Below are positions 30,202 to 38,230 of a stretch of DNA of 39,154 nt, one piece after another. This DNA comes from an uncultured Lachnospiraceae bacterium (GTDB lineage: Bacteria; Bacillota; Clostridia; Lachnospirales; Lachnospiraceae). The stretch spans positions 1 to 39,154 of the forward strand of contig CACZBZ010000026.1 in NCBI GenBank assembly GCA_902779505.1. The letters run 5' to 3'. The notes under the pieces are model-generated. The model had not been told where the DNA came from. It was given only the letters and a program-made list of their open reading frames with translations, and did no database searches. The translations under genes and the position numbers were made by a program. The number at the start of each line of letters is the position of its first letter. Position 1 is the stretch's first letter.

Positions 30202-30849
30202 GTGTCTGACAATATCAAGGACGAGATCAAAAAGGAATTATCGGAAAAACAGGATCTGAAATATCGCGACATGCAGATTAAGATCATACCTTCGGTAGAT
30301 GCCGATTCCATAATCGGTGTAAGAACACCGGAGCTAAGAAGCATGGCAAAGCGCTTAAGCAAAAATGAGGACATCCGGGTCTTTTTGGATGACCTTCCTC
30401 ACAGATACTTCGATGAGAATCAGCTTCACGCATTTATTATATCCGAAATAAAGGATTATGAGACCTGCGTAAAGGAAGTGGAACGTTTTCTTCCTTATAA
30501 GGTATTTAAGAAGCATAAGGAAGATCTGTTGAAAAAGATTAAAACTTGGATGTCATCGTCTGAACCATACAGTATAAGATTCGGAATAGAGATGCTGATG
30601 AGTCATTATCTGGAAGAAGATTTTGATATTGAATATCCCGATATGGTTGCGACAGTCAGATCCGATGAATACTATGTCAATATGATGATTGCATGGTATT
30701 TTGCAACGGCTTTGGCCAAGCAGTACGACAAGAAGAAACTTGATGTCTGGACACATAATAAGGCTATACAAAAAGCTGTGGAAAGTAATCGTATAAGCCC
30801 GGAACAAAAAGATTATCTGAAGACATTGAAAATTAAAAAAGAGAAGTAA
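30202..30849 (+). CDS. AlkD-like DNA alkylation repair protein with two internal deletions
   Basis: A 215-residue HEAT-like repeat protein of the AlkD family, DNA glycosylases that release alkylated bases. Clear motifs: KYRDMQIKIIPSVDADSIIG, VRTPELRSMAKRLSK, LPHRYFDENQLHAFI and MMIAWYFATALAKQYD. Two conserved pieces seem absent. FLPY is followed directly by KVFKKHKEDL (junction near 30498), where homologues carry about 12 residues including the DNWATCD motif with catalytic Trp and Asp. QYD is followed by KKKLDVWTHN (near 30730), where homologues have about 7-8 more residues. Both gaps keep the frame. The product is probably not an active glycosylase. The start is GTG 30202 with AGGAG about 9 nt upstream. 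Confidence 0.75.
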   Translation: MSDNIKDEIKKELSEKQDLKYRDMQIKIIPSVDADSIIGVRTPELRSMAKRLSKNEDIRVFLDDLPHRYFDENQLHAFIISEIKDYETCVKEVERFLPYKVFKKHKEDLLKKIKTWMSSSEPYSIRFGIEMLMSHYLEEDFDIEYPDMVATVRSDEYYVNMMIAWYFATALAKQYDKKKLDVWTHNKAIQKAVESNRISPEQKDYLKTLKIKKEK

Positions 30850-30876
30850 GACAGTGCGTTTTATCGATGAAATAAA

Positions 30877-30906
30877 GGCTCAGACCAATTTGGTCTGAGC
30901 CTTTTT
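30877..30906 (+). terminator. Intrinsic terminator after the AlkD-like gene
   Basis: An 11-bp perfect stem, GGCTCAGACCA (30877-30887) with its reverse complement (30891-30901), an ATT loop and then TTTTT. It separates the MerR/AlkD transcript from the sulfur operon. Confidence 0.92.
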
Positions 30907-30927
30907 GTGATAAGAAGCGCTTATCAC
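30907..30927. promoter_or_regulatory. Palindromic operator candidate before the sulfur operon
   Basis: GTGATAAG (30907-30914) and its exact reverse complement CTTATCAC (30920-30927) flank AAGCG. It lies directly after the terminator T-run and about 83 bp before the first ATG of the operon, near where promoter elements would be expected (a -10-like TATAAC is at 30969-30974). It could bind a repressor or form an RNA hairpin. Confidence 0.45.
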
Positions 30928-31009
30928 GGGCGATAAAATCCCTGTAATTTTCAAACCGGGCAAAGACATATAACATAAAGCTATAGAAAACACGAAAGGA
31001 GAAAACGCT

Positions 31010-31639
31010 ATGGAATCTATACTTGCTTTTGGCGATTCAAACACATGGGGAATGGTTCCCGGATCCAAAAACTATAAAAGATATACATGGGATAAAAGAT
31101 GGACAGGGATCCTGCAGAGCAACTGTAAGAACAGCAGAATCATAGAAGAAGGTCTCTGTGGAAGAACAACCATTTTTGAAGATGAGCTTCGCCCCGGCAG
31201 AAGAGGCATAGCGACACTTCCTCTCATACTTGAGAGCCAGCAGCCCATATCGGCAGCGATATTAATGCTTGGAACAAATGATTGTAAGACCCTTTACGGG
31301 GCCTCAGCATACACAATAGGAAAAGGAATAGAGCTTTGTATAAACGAGCTTAAGAAATACATACCGGCGGAGAAGATACTTTTGGTATCACCCATTCATC
31401 TGGGAGATAACGTCTGGAGACCTGACAAGGATCCGGAATTCCGACCGGAATCGGTAACAGTAAGCCACGAGTTGAAAGAAGTATACAGCGAGATAGCAAA
31501 ACAAAACGGAACAGGATTTCTTGCAGCATCGGATTTTGCAGATCCTGATGAATCAGATAACGAACATCTTAATGAAGAAGGACATTCAGCTTTTGCTGCA
31601 GCGGTATACAAAAAATTGAAAGAAATGAAAGTGGCCTGA
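31010..31639 (+). CDS. SGNH/GDSL-family hydrolase
   Basis: A 209-residue esterase-like protein. The catalytic serine block is ILAFGDSNTWG (Ser 9), the oxyanion Gly/Asn region is ILMLGTNDCK, and the C-terminal catalytic pair is seen as NEHLNEEGHSA (H-x-N-x-x-G-H form). SGNH enzymes hydrolyse acyl esters of sugars or other small molecules. It heads the sulfur operon, 22 bp before the PLP enzyme gene. Removal of O-acetyl groups from an amino acid derivative would fit this context but is speculative. AAAGGAG about 9 nt upstream supports ATG 31010. No signal peptide, so cytoplasmic. Confidence 0.87.
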   Translation: MESILAFGDSNTWGMVPGSKNYKRYTWDKRWTGILQSNCKNSRIIEEGLCGRTTIFEDELRPGRRGIATLPLILESQQPISAAILMLGTNDCKTLYGASAYTIGKGIELCINELKKYIPAEKILLVSPIHLGDNVWRPDKDPEFRPESVTVSHELKEVYSEIAKQNGTGFLAASDFADPDESDNEHLNEEGHSAFAAAVYKKLKEMKVA

Positions 31640-31661
31640 GCAAAAGAAAGAAGGTTAAAAA

Positions 31662-32822
31662 ATGAGTCTTAATATTAATTCTTTATTGATACACGGAGGA
31701 ACGGACGGAGACGAAACAACCGGAGCCGTAAATGTTCCCATATACCAGACATCAACCTACAAACAGGATGGTCTGGGAGAGACAAGAGGATGGGAATATT
31801 CCAGAACAGGCAATCCTACAAGAGATGCACTGGAAAAACTGATAGCGGATCTTGAAGAAGGAAAATACGGATTTGCTTTTGCATCCGGACTTGCAGCAAT
31901 CAACACAGTGCTTTCACTTTTTAAAGCGGGAGACAGATTACTGGTTTCGGACAACATATACGGTGGAACATTCAGGATATTAGATAACGTATTTAAGAAT
32001 TTCGGAATCGAGTATTCCATCGTGGATACATCAGATCTTAAAGCTGTGGAAGCGGCAATAGACGATGATGTTAAGGCAGTATATGTTGAGAGTCCTGCCA
32101 ATCCGCTTTTAACAATTACAGATATTAAAGCGGTTGCGGAAGTGGCTCACAAAGCAGGAAAACTTCTTATTGTAGATAACACATTCTTAACACCCTACCT
32201 TCAGAGACCTTTATCTCTCGGAGCAGACATAGTTGTACACAGCGGTACAAAATACCTTGGCGGACACAGTGATACAGTATCGGGTCTGGCTGTTGTAAAA
32301 GACAAAGAACTGGCCGATCGCCTTTATTACCTCCAGAACGCCATAGGCGGTGTTCTTGCTCCATGGGACAGTTTTTTGGTAATAAGAGGAATCAAGACAC
32401 TGGGCGTAAGAATGGACAGACATGTTCAGAACGCTGAAAAGATAGCTAACTGGCTGAACGAAAGCAAATATGTCAGCAAAGTATATTATCCGGGACTTAA
32501 ATCAGATCCCGGTTACGAAGTTCAGAAAAAGCAAGCAGACGGCCCCGGAGCAATGATTTCATTTGTTCTTGATGAAAAATATGATTATAAGAAATTCTTC
32601 AAGAGTCTTAAACTGATTACTTTGGCGGAAAGCCTTGGCGGAGTTGAATCTCTTGTATGCCATCCGGCCAGTATGACACATGCGGCAATACCTAAGGAAA
32701 TCAGAGAAGAAGTGGGGATCGTGGATGAATTGATCAGATTCTCGGTTGGAATTGAAGATGCAGATGATCTTATAAAAGATCTTGAACAGGCTATTAAAGC
32801 CTCAGCAAAGGAGGCGATTTAA
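31662..32822 (+). CDS. Trans-sulfuration PLP enzyme (cystathionine gamma-lyase/synthase family)
   Basis: A 386-residue Cys/Met-metabolism PLP enzyme. Key parts: QTSTYKQDGLG, YSRTGNPTRDALEKLIADLE, FASGLAAINTVLSLF, LIVDNTFLTPYLQRPLSLGA and the PLP lysine Lys 197 in HSGTKYLGGHSD; the C-terminal SLGGVESLVCHPASMTHA is complete. Members interconvert cystathionine, cysteine and homocysteine by gamma-elimination or replacement. With the beta-synthase-like gene directly downstream (3-bp gap) the pair resembles Bacillus MccB-MccA, implying cystathionine gamma-lyase in reverse trans-sulfuration. Cystathionine gamma-synthase cannot be excluded from sequence. AAGAAGG supports ATG 31662. Confidence 0.9.
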   Translation: MSLNINSLLIHGGTDGDETTGAVNVPIYQTSTYKQDGLGETRGWEYSRTGNPTRDALEKLIADLEEGKYGFAFASGLAAINTVLSLFKAGDRLLVSDNIYGGTFRILDNVFKNFGIEYSIVDTSDLKAVEAAIDDDVKAVYVESPANPLLTITDIKAVAEVAHKAGKLLIVDNTFLTPYLQRPLSLGADIVVHSGTKYLGGHSDTVSGLAVVKDKELADRLYYLQNAIGGVLAPWDSFLVIRGIKTLGVRMDRHVQNAEKIANWLNESKYVSKVYYPGLKSDPGYEVQKKQADGPGAMISFVLDEKYDYKKFFKSLKLITLAESLGGVESLVCHPASMTHAAIPKEIREEVGIVDELIRFSVGIEDADDLIKDLEQAIKASAKEAI

Positions 32823-32824
32823 TC

Positions 32825-33739
32825 ATGGATGTACACATGAGTATCCAGGATATGATTGGAAAAACACCGATTTTGAAGCTCAACCATCTGGGGGTTAAAG
32901 ACAGCGTAGGGCTCTACGCAAAGCTTGAGCTGATGAATCCTGCAGGAAGTGTTAAGGACCGCGTGGGCATGTACATGTTGAAGGATGCGGAAGAAAGAGG
33001 CCTCCTGAAACCCGGCGGAACGATTGTTGAAGCTACTGCAGGTAATACGGGAATCGGAATTGCAATAGCAGCTCTTAATAAGGGTTACAGAGTAATATTT
33101 ACCGTTCCTGAGAAATTCTCCATTGAAAAACAGAAAATAATGAAAGCCCTTGGGGCTGAACTGATCCATACAAGCAGGGAAGAAGGAATGCTTGGAGCTG
33201 AGAAGAAAGCACAGGAAATATTGGATCAGATACCCGGTTCAATATCATTAAGGCAATTTCGTAATCCTGCCAATCCATTGGCACACTACGAAACAACAGG
33301 TCCCGAGATATATGAACAGATGGATGGAAAGATTAATTACCTGGTAGCAGGTGCAGGAAGTGGTGGAACATTTTCAGGCATCATGAAGCATCTGAAAGAG
33401 GTTGATGCGAACATAACAGGAGTCCTCGCAGATCCGGTTGGTTCTGTGATAGGAGGGGGAGAGCACGCCGATTACGACATCGAAGGAATCGGAAACGATT
33501 TTATAGCTGACACCATGGACATTTCATTCGTGGACAAGGTGATCAAGGTGACGGACAAGGATGCTTTTGATGCTTCAAGACTCCTTGCAGCAAAGGAAGG
33601 GATTCTTGCCGGATCCTCTTCCGGAGCTGCTTTGGCAGCAAGCCTCAGACTGGCTGATGAAATAGATGAAGGCAATATAGTGGTTGTCTTCCCGGACAGA
33701 GGAGACAGATATCTGAGCAAAGGACTATTCGATATATGA
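32825..33739 (+). CDS. Cysteine synthase / cystathionine beta-synthase-like PLP enzyme
   Basis: A 304-residue fold-type II PLP enzyme: IGKTPILKLNHLG, the PLP lysine Lys 44 in NPAGSVKDRVGMYML, VEATAGNTGIGIAIAA, GAGSGGTFSGIMKHL, and ILAGSSSGAALAASL near the C-terminus. It joins a sulfur nucleophile to a serine-type substrate. Next to the gamma-lyase gene it most resembles MccA-type enzymes that make cystathionine from homocysteine and O-acetylserine; ordinary cysteine synthase is the alternative. ATG 32825 is 10 nt after AAGGAGG, which lies in the end of the upstream gene; ATG 32837 is a second possible start. Upstream and downstream genes are close, so one operon with metNIQ is likely. Confidence 0.9.
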   Translation: MDVHMSIQDMIGKTPILKLNHLGVKDSVGLYAKLELMNPAGSVKDRVGMYMLKDAEERGLLKPGGTIVEATAGNTGIGIAIAALNKGYRVIFTVPEKFSIEKQKIMKALGAELIHTSREEGMLGAEKKAQEILDQIPGSISLRQFRNPANPLAHYETTGPEIYEQMDGKINYLVAGAGSGGTFSGIMKHLKEVDANITGVLADPVGSVIGGGEHADYDIEGIGNDFIADTMDISFVDKVIKVTDKDAFDASRLLAAKEGILAGSSSGAALAASLRLADEIDEGNIVVVFPDRGDRYLSKGLFDI

Positions 33740-33777
33740 TTTCGGGGTTAAAAACCTGAAGACAACGGAGGATTAAC

Positions 33778-34782
33778 ATGACTGAAGTATTCAGATTGGA
33801 TCATGTATCAAAAAAATATAAGAACGACGGTAAAGAGTTCCTTGCTCTTAAAGATGTAAGTCTCTCCATAGAAGAAGGAGAAGTATTCGGAATAATCGGA
33901 ATGAGTGGAGCAGGAAAATCTACACTTGTTCGAACACTTAACCGACTGGAAGAAGTAACTGATGGAACCGTCAGTTTCTACGGACAGAATCTTACCGGAC
34001 TTAATGCTAAAGAAATAAGAAAAGTAAGAAGACAGATTGCGATGATATTCCAGAGCTTCAATCTCTTAGGTCAGAGAAGCGTAGTGAGCAATGTAATGCA
34101 GCCTTTGAGGATTGCAAAAGTTCCCAGAGCCGAGAGAAAGGAAAAGGCTTTGGAAATGTTGAAAGTAGTAGGACTTGAGGATAAGAAACACGAGTTTCCT
34201 GCAAGACTTTCGGGAGGTCAAAGACAAAGAGTGGCAATAGCCAGAGCTCTTGCATCGGACCCTAAGGTTCTTCTCTGTGATGAAGCAACCAGTGCTTTGG
34301 ATCCAAAGATGACAGGAGAGATCCTGGATCTTCTGAAGGATATCAATACTACAAGAAAGCTTACCATCGTAATCATTACTCACGAGATGTCGGTAGTGGA
34401 AAAGATATGCGATAAGGTAGCAATTATAGATGACGGTAACCTGGCTGAGGTGGGAGAAGTAAAAGAGATATTTACCAATCCAAAGTCGGAAGCAGCTAAA
34501 AAGTTGGTATTTCCTACCAATCCCTTTGATCCTTCAAGTAAGGACAGCAGACTCATTCGTCTGGTATTTGACGGGCTTGCAGCCAGCAAACCCATCATAT
34601 CCGAACTTGTTGAGAAGACAGGTAAGAAGGTCAATATCTTATGTGCCAACACCAAGAGCGTGGGAGGCATAGGATACGGACAGATGGTAGTGGAACTTCC
34701 AAAAGATAAGGAAGATCAAGACTTGATTATCGACTTCTTCAAAAAGGGAGGACTTAATATACAGGAGGTGGAGAAGGCATGA
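33778..34782 (+). CDS. metN: Methionine ABC transporter ATP-binding protein MetN
   Basis: A 334-residue ATPase. Walker A is GMSGAGKSTLVRTLNRLE, signature LSGGQRQRVAIARALA, Walker B LLCDEATSALD with THEMSVVEKICDKV. The C-terminal NIL regulatory domain (about 260-334, including VNILCANTKSVGGIGYGQMV) binds methionine and inhibits transport in known MetN proteins. It powers the MetI permease for uptake of methionine or related sulfur compounds. It lies 38 bp after the beta-synthase gene with GGAGGATT upstream of ATG 33778, and its stop overlaps the metI start (ATGA). Confidence 0.93.
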   Translation: MTEVFRLDHVSKKYKNDGKEFLALKDVSLSIEEGEVFGIIGMSGAGKSTLVRTLNRLEEVTDGTVSFYGQNLTGLNAKEIRKVRRQIAMIFQSFNLLGQRSVVSNVMQPLRIAKVPRAERKEKALEMLKVVGLEDKKHEFPARLSGGQRQRVAIARALASDPKVLLCDEATSALDPKMTGEILDLLKDINTTRKLTIVIITHEMSVVEKICDKVAIIDDGNLAEVGEVKEIFTNPKSEAAKKLVFPTNPFDPSSKDSRLIRLVFDGLAASKPIISELVEKTGKKVNILCANTKSVGGIGYGQMVVELPKDKEDQDLIIDFFKKGGLNIQEVEKA

Positions 34783-35333
34783 GCGACTATATCATAGAAG
34801 CAATAAAAAGCGGAATATTTGAGACGCTTCAGATGACAGTGTCTGCATCCATACTTGCTTACATTGCAGGTCTTCCTCTCGGAATACTCTTGTATGCAAC
34901 ATCAAAAGGAAGGATCCTTTCCAACAGACCGGTGAATTTCATCCTTGGTCTTGCGGTTAATATATGCAGGTCACTTCCCTTCTTGATACTGTTGGTTCTC
35001 TTGATTCCTTTTACAAGATTTGTGACAGGATCTTCAATAGGAACCACAGCATCGGTTGTACCTCTGACAGTTGGAGCAATACCGATTGTGGCAAGAATGG
35101 TTGAGTCATCTCTCAGCGAAGTGTCACCCGGCATTATCGAGGCCGCAACGGCAATGGGGGCCTCCCCCATATACATAATCATTCACTTTATATTACCGGA
35201 GGCAACTCCATCGCTCTTATTCGGAGCAGCATACCAGAAAGATGTACTCTGGACCACGGTTACCATCCTGATCATCATGGTTATGTTCATTCAGGAGAGC
35301 GGCAATTTTATAGCCAAGAAGGCAAGAAAATAA
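34779..35333 (+). CDS. metI: Methionine ABC permease MetI, internally shortened
   Basis: A 184-residue permease of the MetI family, against a usual 210-220. Present are SGIFETLQMTVSASILAYIA, VNICRSLPFLILLVLLIPF, the EAA loop (PGIIEAATAMGASPIYIIIH and ILPEATPSLLFG) and the last helix TILIIMVMFIQESG. After LLFGA (junction near 35231) the sequence jumps to AYQKDVLWTTV. Homologues carry about 33 more residues there, a helix plus the conserved GGGGLGD-IRYGY loop. The deletion keeps the frame. Losing a transmembrane helix should invert the topology of the last segment and probably cripples transport. It is coupled to metN by an ATGA overlap. Confidence 0.85.
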   Translation: MSDYIIEAIKSGIFETLQMTVSASILAYIAGLPLGILLYATSKGRILSNRPVNFILGLAVNICRSLPFLILLVLLIPFTRFVTGSSIGTTASVVPLTVGAIPIVARMVESSLSEVSPGIIEAATAMGASPIYIIIHFILPEATPSLLFGAAYQKDVLWTTVTILIIMVMFIQESGNFIAKKARK

Positions 35334-35337
35334 TATG

Positions 35338-35382
35338 AGATAAAGACCTGAAGCATATCCGGAATGCAAAAGAGTCTTATCT
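35338..35382 (+). other. Structured RNA element between metI and metQ
   Basis: AGATAAAGAC (35338-35347) pairs with GTCTTATCT (35374-35382) with one bulged A, and GCAT/ATGC pair inside around ATCCGGA. No T-run follows, so it is not a simple terminator. In binding-protein operons such stems often protect or process mRNA so that the binding protein is made in excess. Confidence 0.45.
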
Positions 35383-35428
35383 ATAGAGGAAAAAAGAAAT
35401 CATTTAGATACAGTAGGAGGAATATATT

Positions 35429-36310
35429 ATGAAAAATCAGATTAAGAAAATTGTAGCAGCAGCATTAACATTAAGCCTTACATTTGCTTTAACAGCATGC
35501 GGAAGCAGCGCAGCTGTTGAAAGCACAGATCTTGCAGCACCACAGGAAGCAGAAACAGTACAGACAGCAGAAGCACCGGAACCCGTTGTTATCAAGGTAG
35601 GCGCTAATATCACTCCTCATTCGGAGATTCTTCAGCAGGCAAAGCCCATCCTTGAGGAAAAGGGAATCGTACTTGAGATCGTTGAACTTGAAGATTCAAT
35701 CACACCTAACACAGGTGTTATAGAAGGAAGCCTTGATGCTAACTACTTCCAGCATGTGCCTTATCTTGATCAGTTCAACCTTGAGAACGGATCAGATCTT
35801 GTATCTATCGGAGCAATCCACTACGAGCCATTCGGAATCTATGCAGGTAAGACAACAGATCTAGCAGCACTTCCCGATGGAGCACTTGTTGCAGTACCTA
35901 ACAACGTAACAAACGAAGCAAGAGCACTTCTTCTTCTGGCACAGGAAGGTATCATCACACTCAGTGAGGACGCAGGTATCAACGCAACAGTAGAAGATAT
36001 CACAGAGAATCCTAAGAACATCCAGTTCAAGGAGCTTGCTCCCGAGCAGCTTGTAGCAGCACTTCCTGATGTTGACGTTGCTGTCATAAACGGTAACTAC
36101 GCAATCGAGGGTGGACTTCACGTAAGCGGTGCACTTGCTGTAGAGGCTAATGACGGACTTGCAGCAACAACATACGGCAACATTGTTGCAACATCACCTG
36201 ACAAGGCAAATGACCCCGCTCTTCTTACACTTGTAGAAGTACTTCAGGGTGAAGAGATCAGCAAGTTTATTAATGATACATATGACGGCGCTGTAGTTCC
36301 TTTGAACTAA
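35429..36310 (+). CDS. metQ: Methionine-binding lipoprotein MetQ
   Basis: A 293-residue NlpA/MetQ-family lipoprotein. The signal peptide ends in lipobox LTAC (Cys 24). The mature protein shows VGANITPHSEILQQAKPILE, DANYFQHVPYLDQFN, SIGAIHYEPFGIYAGK, VAVPNNVTNEARALLLL and VDVAVINGNYAIEGGL, all hallmark positions of MetQ. It captures methionine or a related sulfur amino acid for the MetNI transporter. AGGAGGA 9 nt before ATG 35429 is strong. The preceding stem-loop suggests separate control of its level. The alcohol dehydrogenase gene follows after 31 bp. Confidence 0.93.
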   Translation: MKNQIKKIVAAALTLSLTFALTACGSSAAVESTDLAAPQEAETVQTAEAPEPVVIKVGANITPHSEILQQAKPILEEKGIVLEIVELEDSITPNTGVIEGSLDANYFQHVPYLDQFNLENGSDLVSIGAIHYEPFGIYAGKTTDLAALPDGALVAVPNNVTNEARALLLLAQEGIITLSEDAGINATVEDITENPKNIQFKELAPEQLVAALPDVDVAVINGNYAIEGGLHVSGALAVEANDGLAATTYGNIVATSPDKANDPALLTLVEVLQGEEISKFINDTYDGAVVPLN

Positions 36311-36341
36311 TTATGCGACCCGTCAAGATTGGAGAATAATT

Positions 36342-37502
36342 ATGATCGGATTTGAGTACTACAATCCTGCGAAGATAGTGTTTGGGGAGGACAGTGAAAA
36401 GAAATTAAAAGGTCTTCTTGAAGGCTACGGAGTAAAATCTTTACTTCTGGTGTACAGCGGAGACTTCATAAAAACATTAGGCGTTCATTCAGTAATAAAA
36501 GAAGCTGTATCCGAACTGGGAATAACATTTTCCGAGAACGGGAACGTGGTACCCAATCCGAGCATTGAACTTGTACGTGAATTGGTTGAACAGGGGAAGA
36601 AGGATAAAGTGGATTTTGTCCTTGCCGTAGGCGGCGGAAGCTCGATTGATACGGCTAAAGCAGTTGCACTGGGAATTCCATATGACGGAGATGTGTGGGA
36701 CTTTTTCGAAAAGGGAGTATCTCCCAAAGAAGTATTACCTATCGGAGTAATAGCAACCACAGCATCAAGCGGTTCGGAGACTTCAAATGCAGCAATTCTC
36801 TCAAGCGGAGAATGGAAGCTGGGCTTTGAAGACGACAGAATAATTCCCAAATTTGCAATTATGAATCCAAAATACACAGTGGGTCTTCCTTCATATCAGA
36901 CCTTTGTCGGAATTGCGGATGTGTTGTCACATTTATTGGAAAGATATTTTTCCGATACCAAGTATTCCGATACAACAGATTATCTGATCGAAGGAGCAGT
37001 CAGAGCTTTACTTGTTAATGCAGAGAGACTGCTTAAGGATCCGAAAGATGTCAATGCCAGAGGAGAGATCCAGTGGCTGGCAAGCGTGGCTCACAACAAT
37101 TTCCTGGATGCGGGAAGAGCTGCGGACTGGGGATCTCACAGAATAGAGCATGAACTGTCAGCTCAGTATAACATTACTCACGGAGAGGGAATGGCGATCG
37201 TCATGACGGCCTGGGTAAAATACATGGCTGAGAAAAAGCCTTGGAGACCGGCTCTTTTAGCGAGCAGGGTATTCGGAGCAGACAGCTATAACTATTCGGA
37301 AAAAGAAAGAGCTCTGATCTTGGCAGACAGACTTAGCGAACTTTTTAAGAAGATTGGTCTGAAGACAAGTCTTACAGAGCTGGGAATCGACGACAAAGAC
37401 TTTGACATCATGGCAAAAAGAGCAACAAGAAACGGAAGCGTGGGACATTATCTTCCGCTTGGAGCAAAGGAATTTACAGAGATATTGAGACTGGCTCTGT
37501 AG
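36342..37502 (+). CDS. Iron-type alcohol dehydrogenase
   Basis: A 386-residue group III (Fe-dependent) alcohol dehydrogenase, BdhA/YqhD-like. The cofactor site is LAVGGGSSIDTAKAVALGI, followed by GVIATTASSGSETSNAAILS. Metal ligands lie in GIADVLSHLLERYF (Asp, His) and GSHRIEHELSAQYNITHGEG (two His). It reduces aldehydes or oxidises alcohols with NAD(P)H. Start ATG 36342 follows GGAG. Its place after metQ and before an AhpD-like gene is unusual; it may remove aldehyde by-products of sulfur metabolism or belong to a separate unit controlled by the LysR gene downstream. Confidence 0.92.
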   Translation: MIGFEYYNPAKIVFGEDSEKKLKGLLEGYGVKSLLLVYSGDFIKTLGVHSVIKEAVSELGITFSENGNVVPNPSIELVRELVEQGKKDKVDFVLAVGGGSSIDTAKAVALGIPYDGDVWDFFEKGVSPKEVLPIGVIATTASSGSETSNAAILSSGEWKLGFEDDRIIPKFAIMNPKYTVGLPSYQTFVGIADVLSHLLERYFSDTKYSDTTDYLIEGAVRALLVNAERLLKDPKDVNARGEIQWLASVAHNNFLDAGRAADWGSHRIEHELSAQYNITHGEGMAIVMTAWVKYMAEKKPWRPALLASRVFGADSYNYSEKERALILADRLSELFKKIGLKTSLTELGIDDKDFDIMAKRATRNGSVGHYLPLGAKEFTEILRLAL

Positions 37503-37528
37503 AACAATAAAAAAAGGAGTGTTGAAAA

Positions 37529-38083
37529 ATGGCAAGAGTAAATCTTAAGCAACCAAACGAACTTACCGGTGAAGCAAAGAAAGCATATGATGAACTTGCT
37601 TCAAAGGGTAAGATTACAAACATGAAGCTTGTAATGCTTCAGGATTACGGTACATACAAGGCTTTCATGGGCTGGTATGATTCATGGGCAAGCCTTGAAA
37701 AGGTAGTGGGACTTCGTGCAGCAACCATATATGCACATTCAGTATCTACAACAAACGGATGTATGTTATGCTCACTGTTCTTCATCAGTGATCTTAAGGA
37801 ACTTGGAATTGATCCCAACAACTTTGAGGTATCTGAAAACGAGAAGCTTCTTCAGGATCTCGGAAGACAGATCGTTAAGGATCCGACTAAGGTATCGGAT
37901 GAACTGCTTAACGGCTTACGCAAGTTCTATACAGATGAGGAAATCATCGTAATCGTAGGCTTCGGAGCTCAGATGCAGGCTACCAATAACTTTAACTCCG
38001 TACTGGGTGTAGATGTTGATGAGAGACTTCTTCCCATCAAGGATCAGTTCAAGCCTGCAACATGGAGAGAAGTTATCAAATAA
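37529..38083 (+). CDS. AhpD/carboxymuconolactone decarboxylase-like protein
   Basis: A 184-residue helical protein of the CMD/AhpD superfamily. The redox motif C78-x-x-C81 is in TTNGCMLCSLFFISDLKELG, matching the AhpD-type CxxC though without the usual following histidine in the expected place. It may act as a peroxidase-linked thiol oxidoreductase, or bind a small molecule. AAAGGAGTG 10 nt upstream supports ATG 37529. It is 26 bp after the alcohol dehydrogenase gene, so the two are likely cotranscribed, and a LysR gene follows in the same direction. Together they suggest a small redox module. Confidence 0.8.
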   Translation: MARVNLKQPNELTGEAKKAYDELASKGKITNMKLVMLQDYGTYKAFMGWYDSWASLEKVVGLRAATIYAHSVSTTNGCMLCSLFFISDLKELGIDPNNFEVSENEKLLQDLGRQIVKDPTKVSDELLNGLRKFYTDEEIIVIVGFGAQMQATNNFNSVLGVDVDERLLPIKDQFKPATWREVIK

Positions 38084-38230
38084 TTAAGACTATTAATTTA
38101 ATACAAAATCTTGAAGAATTGGCGATTTCGTAGCACAATTACACTTAGGGAGTTTATTACTATTATCCCATTTTAGTATCCTTAAGTTTTACCTATTGAT
38201 GGACCCCCATCCTAACATAGGAGAGTAACC

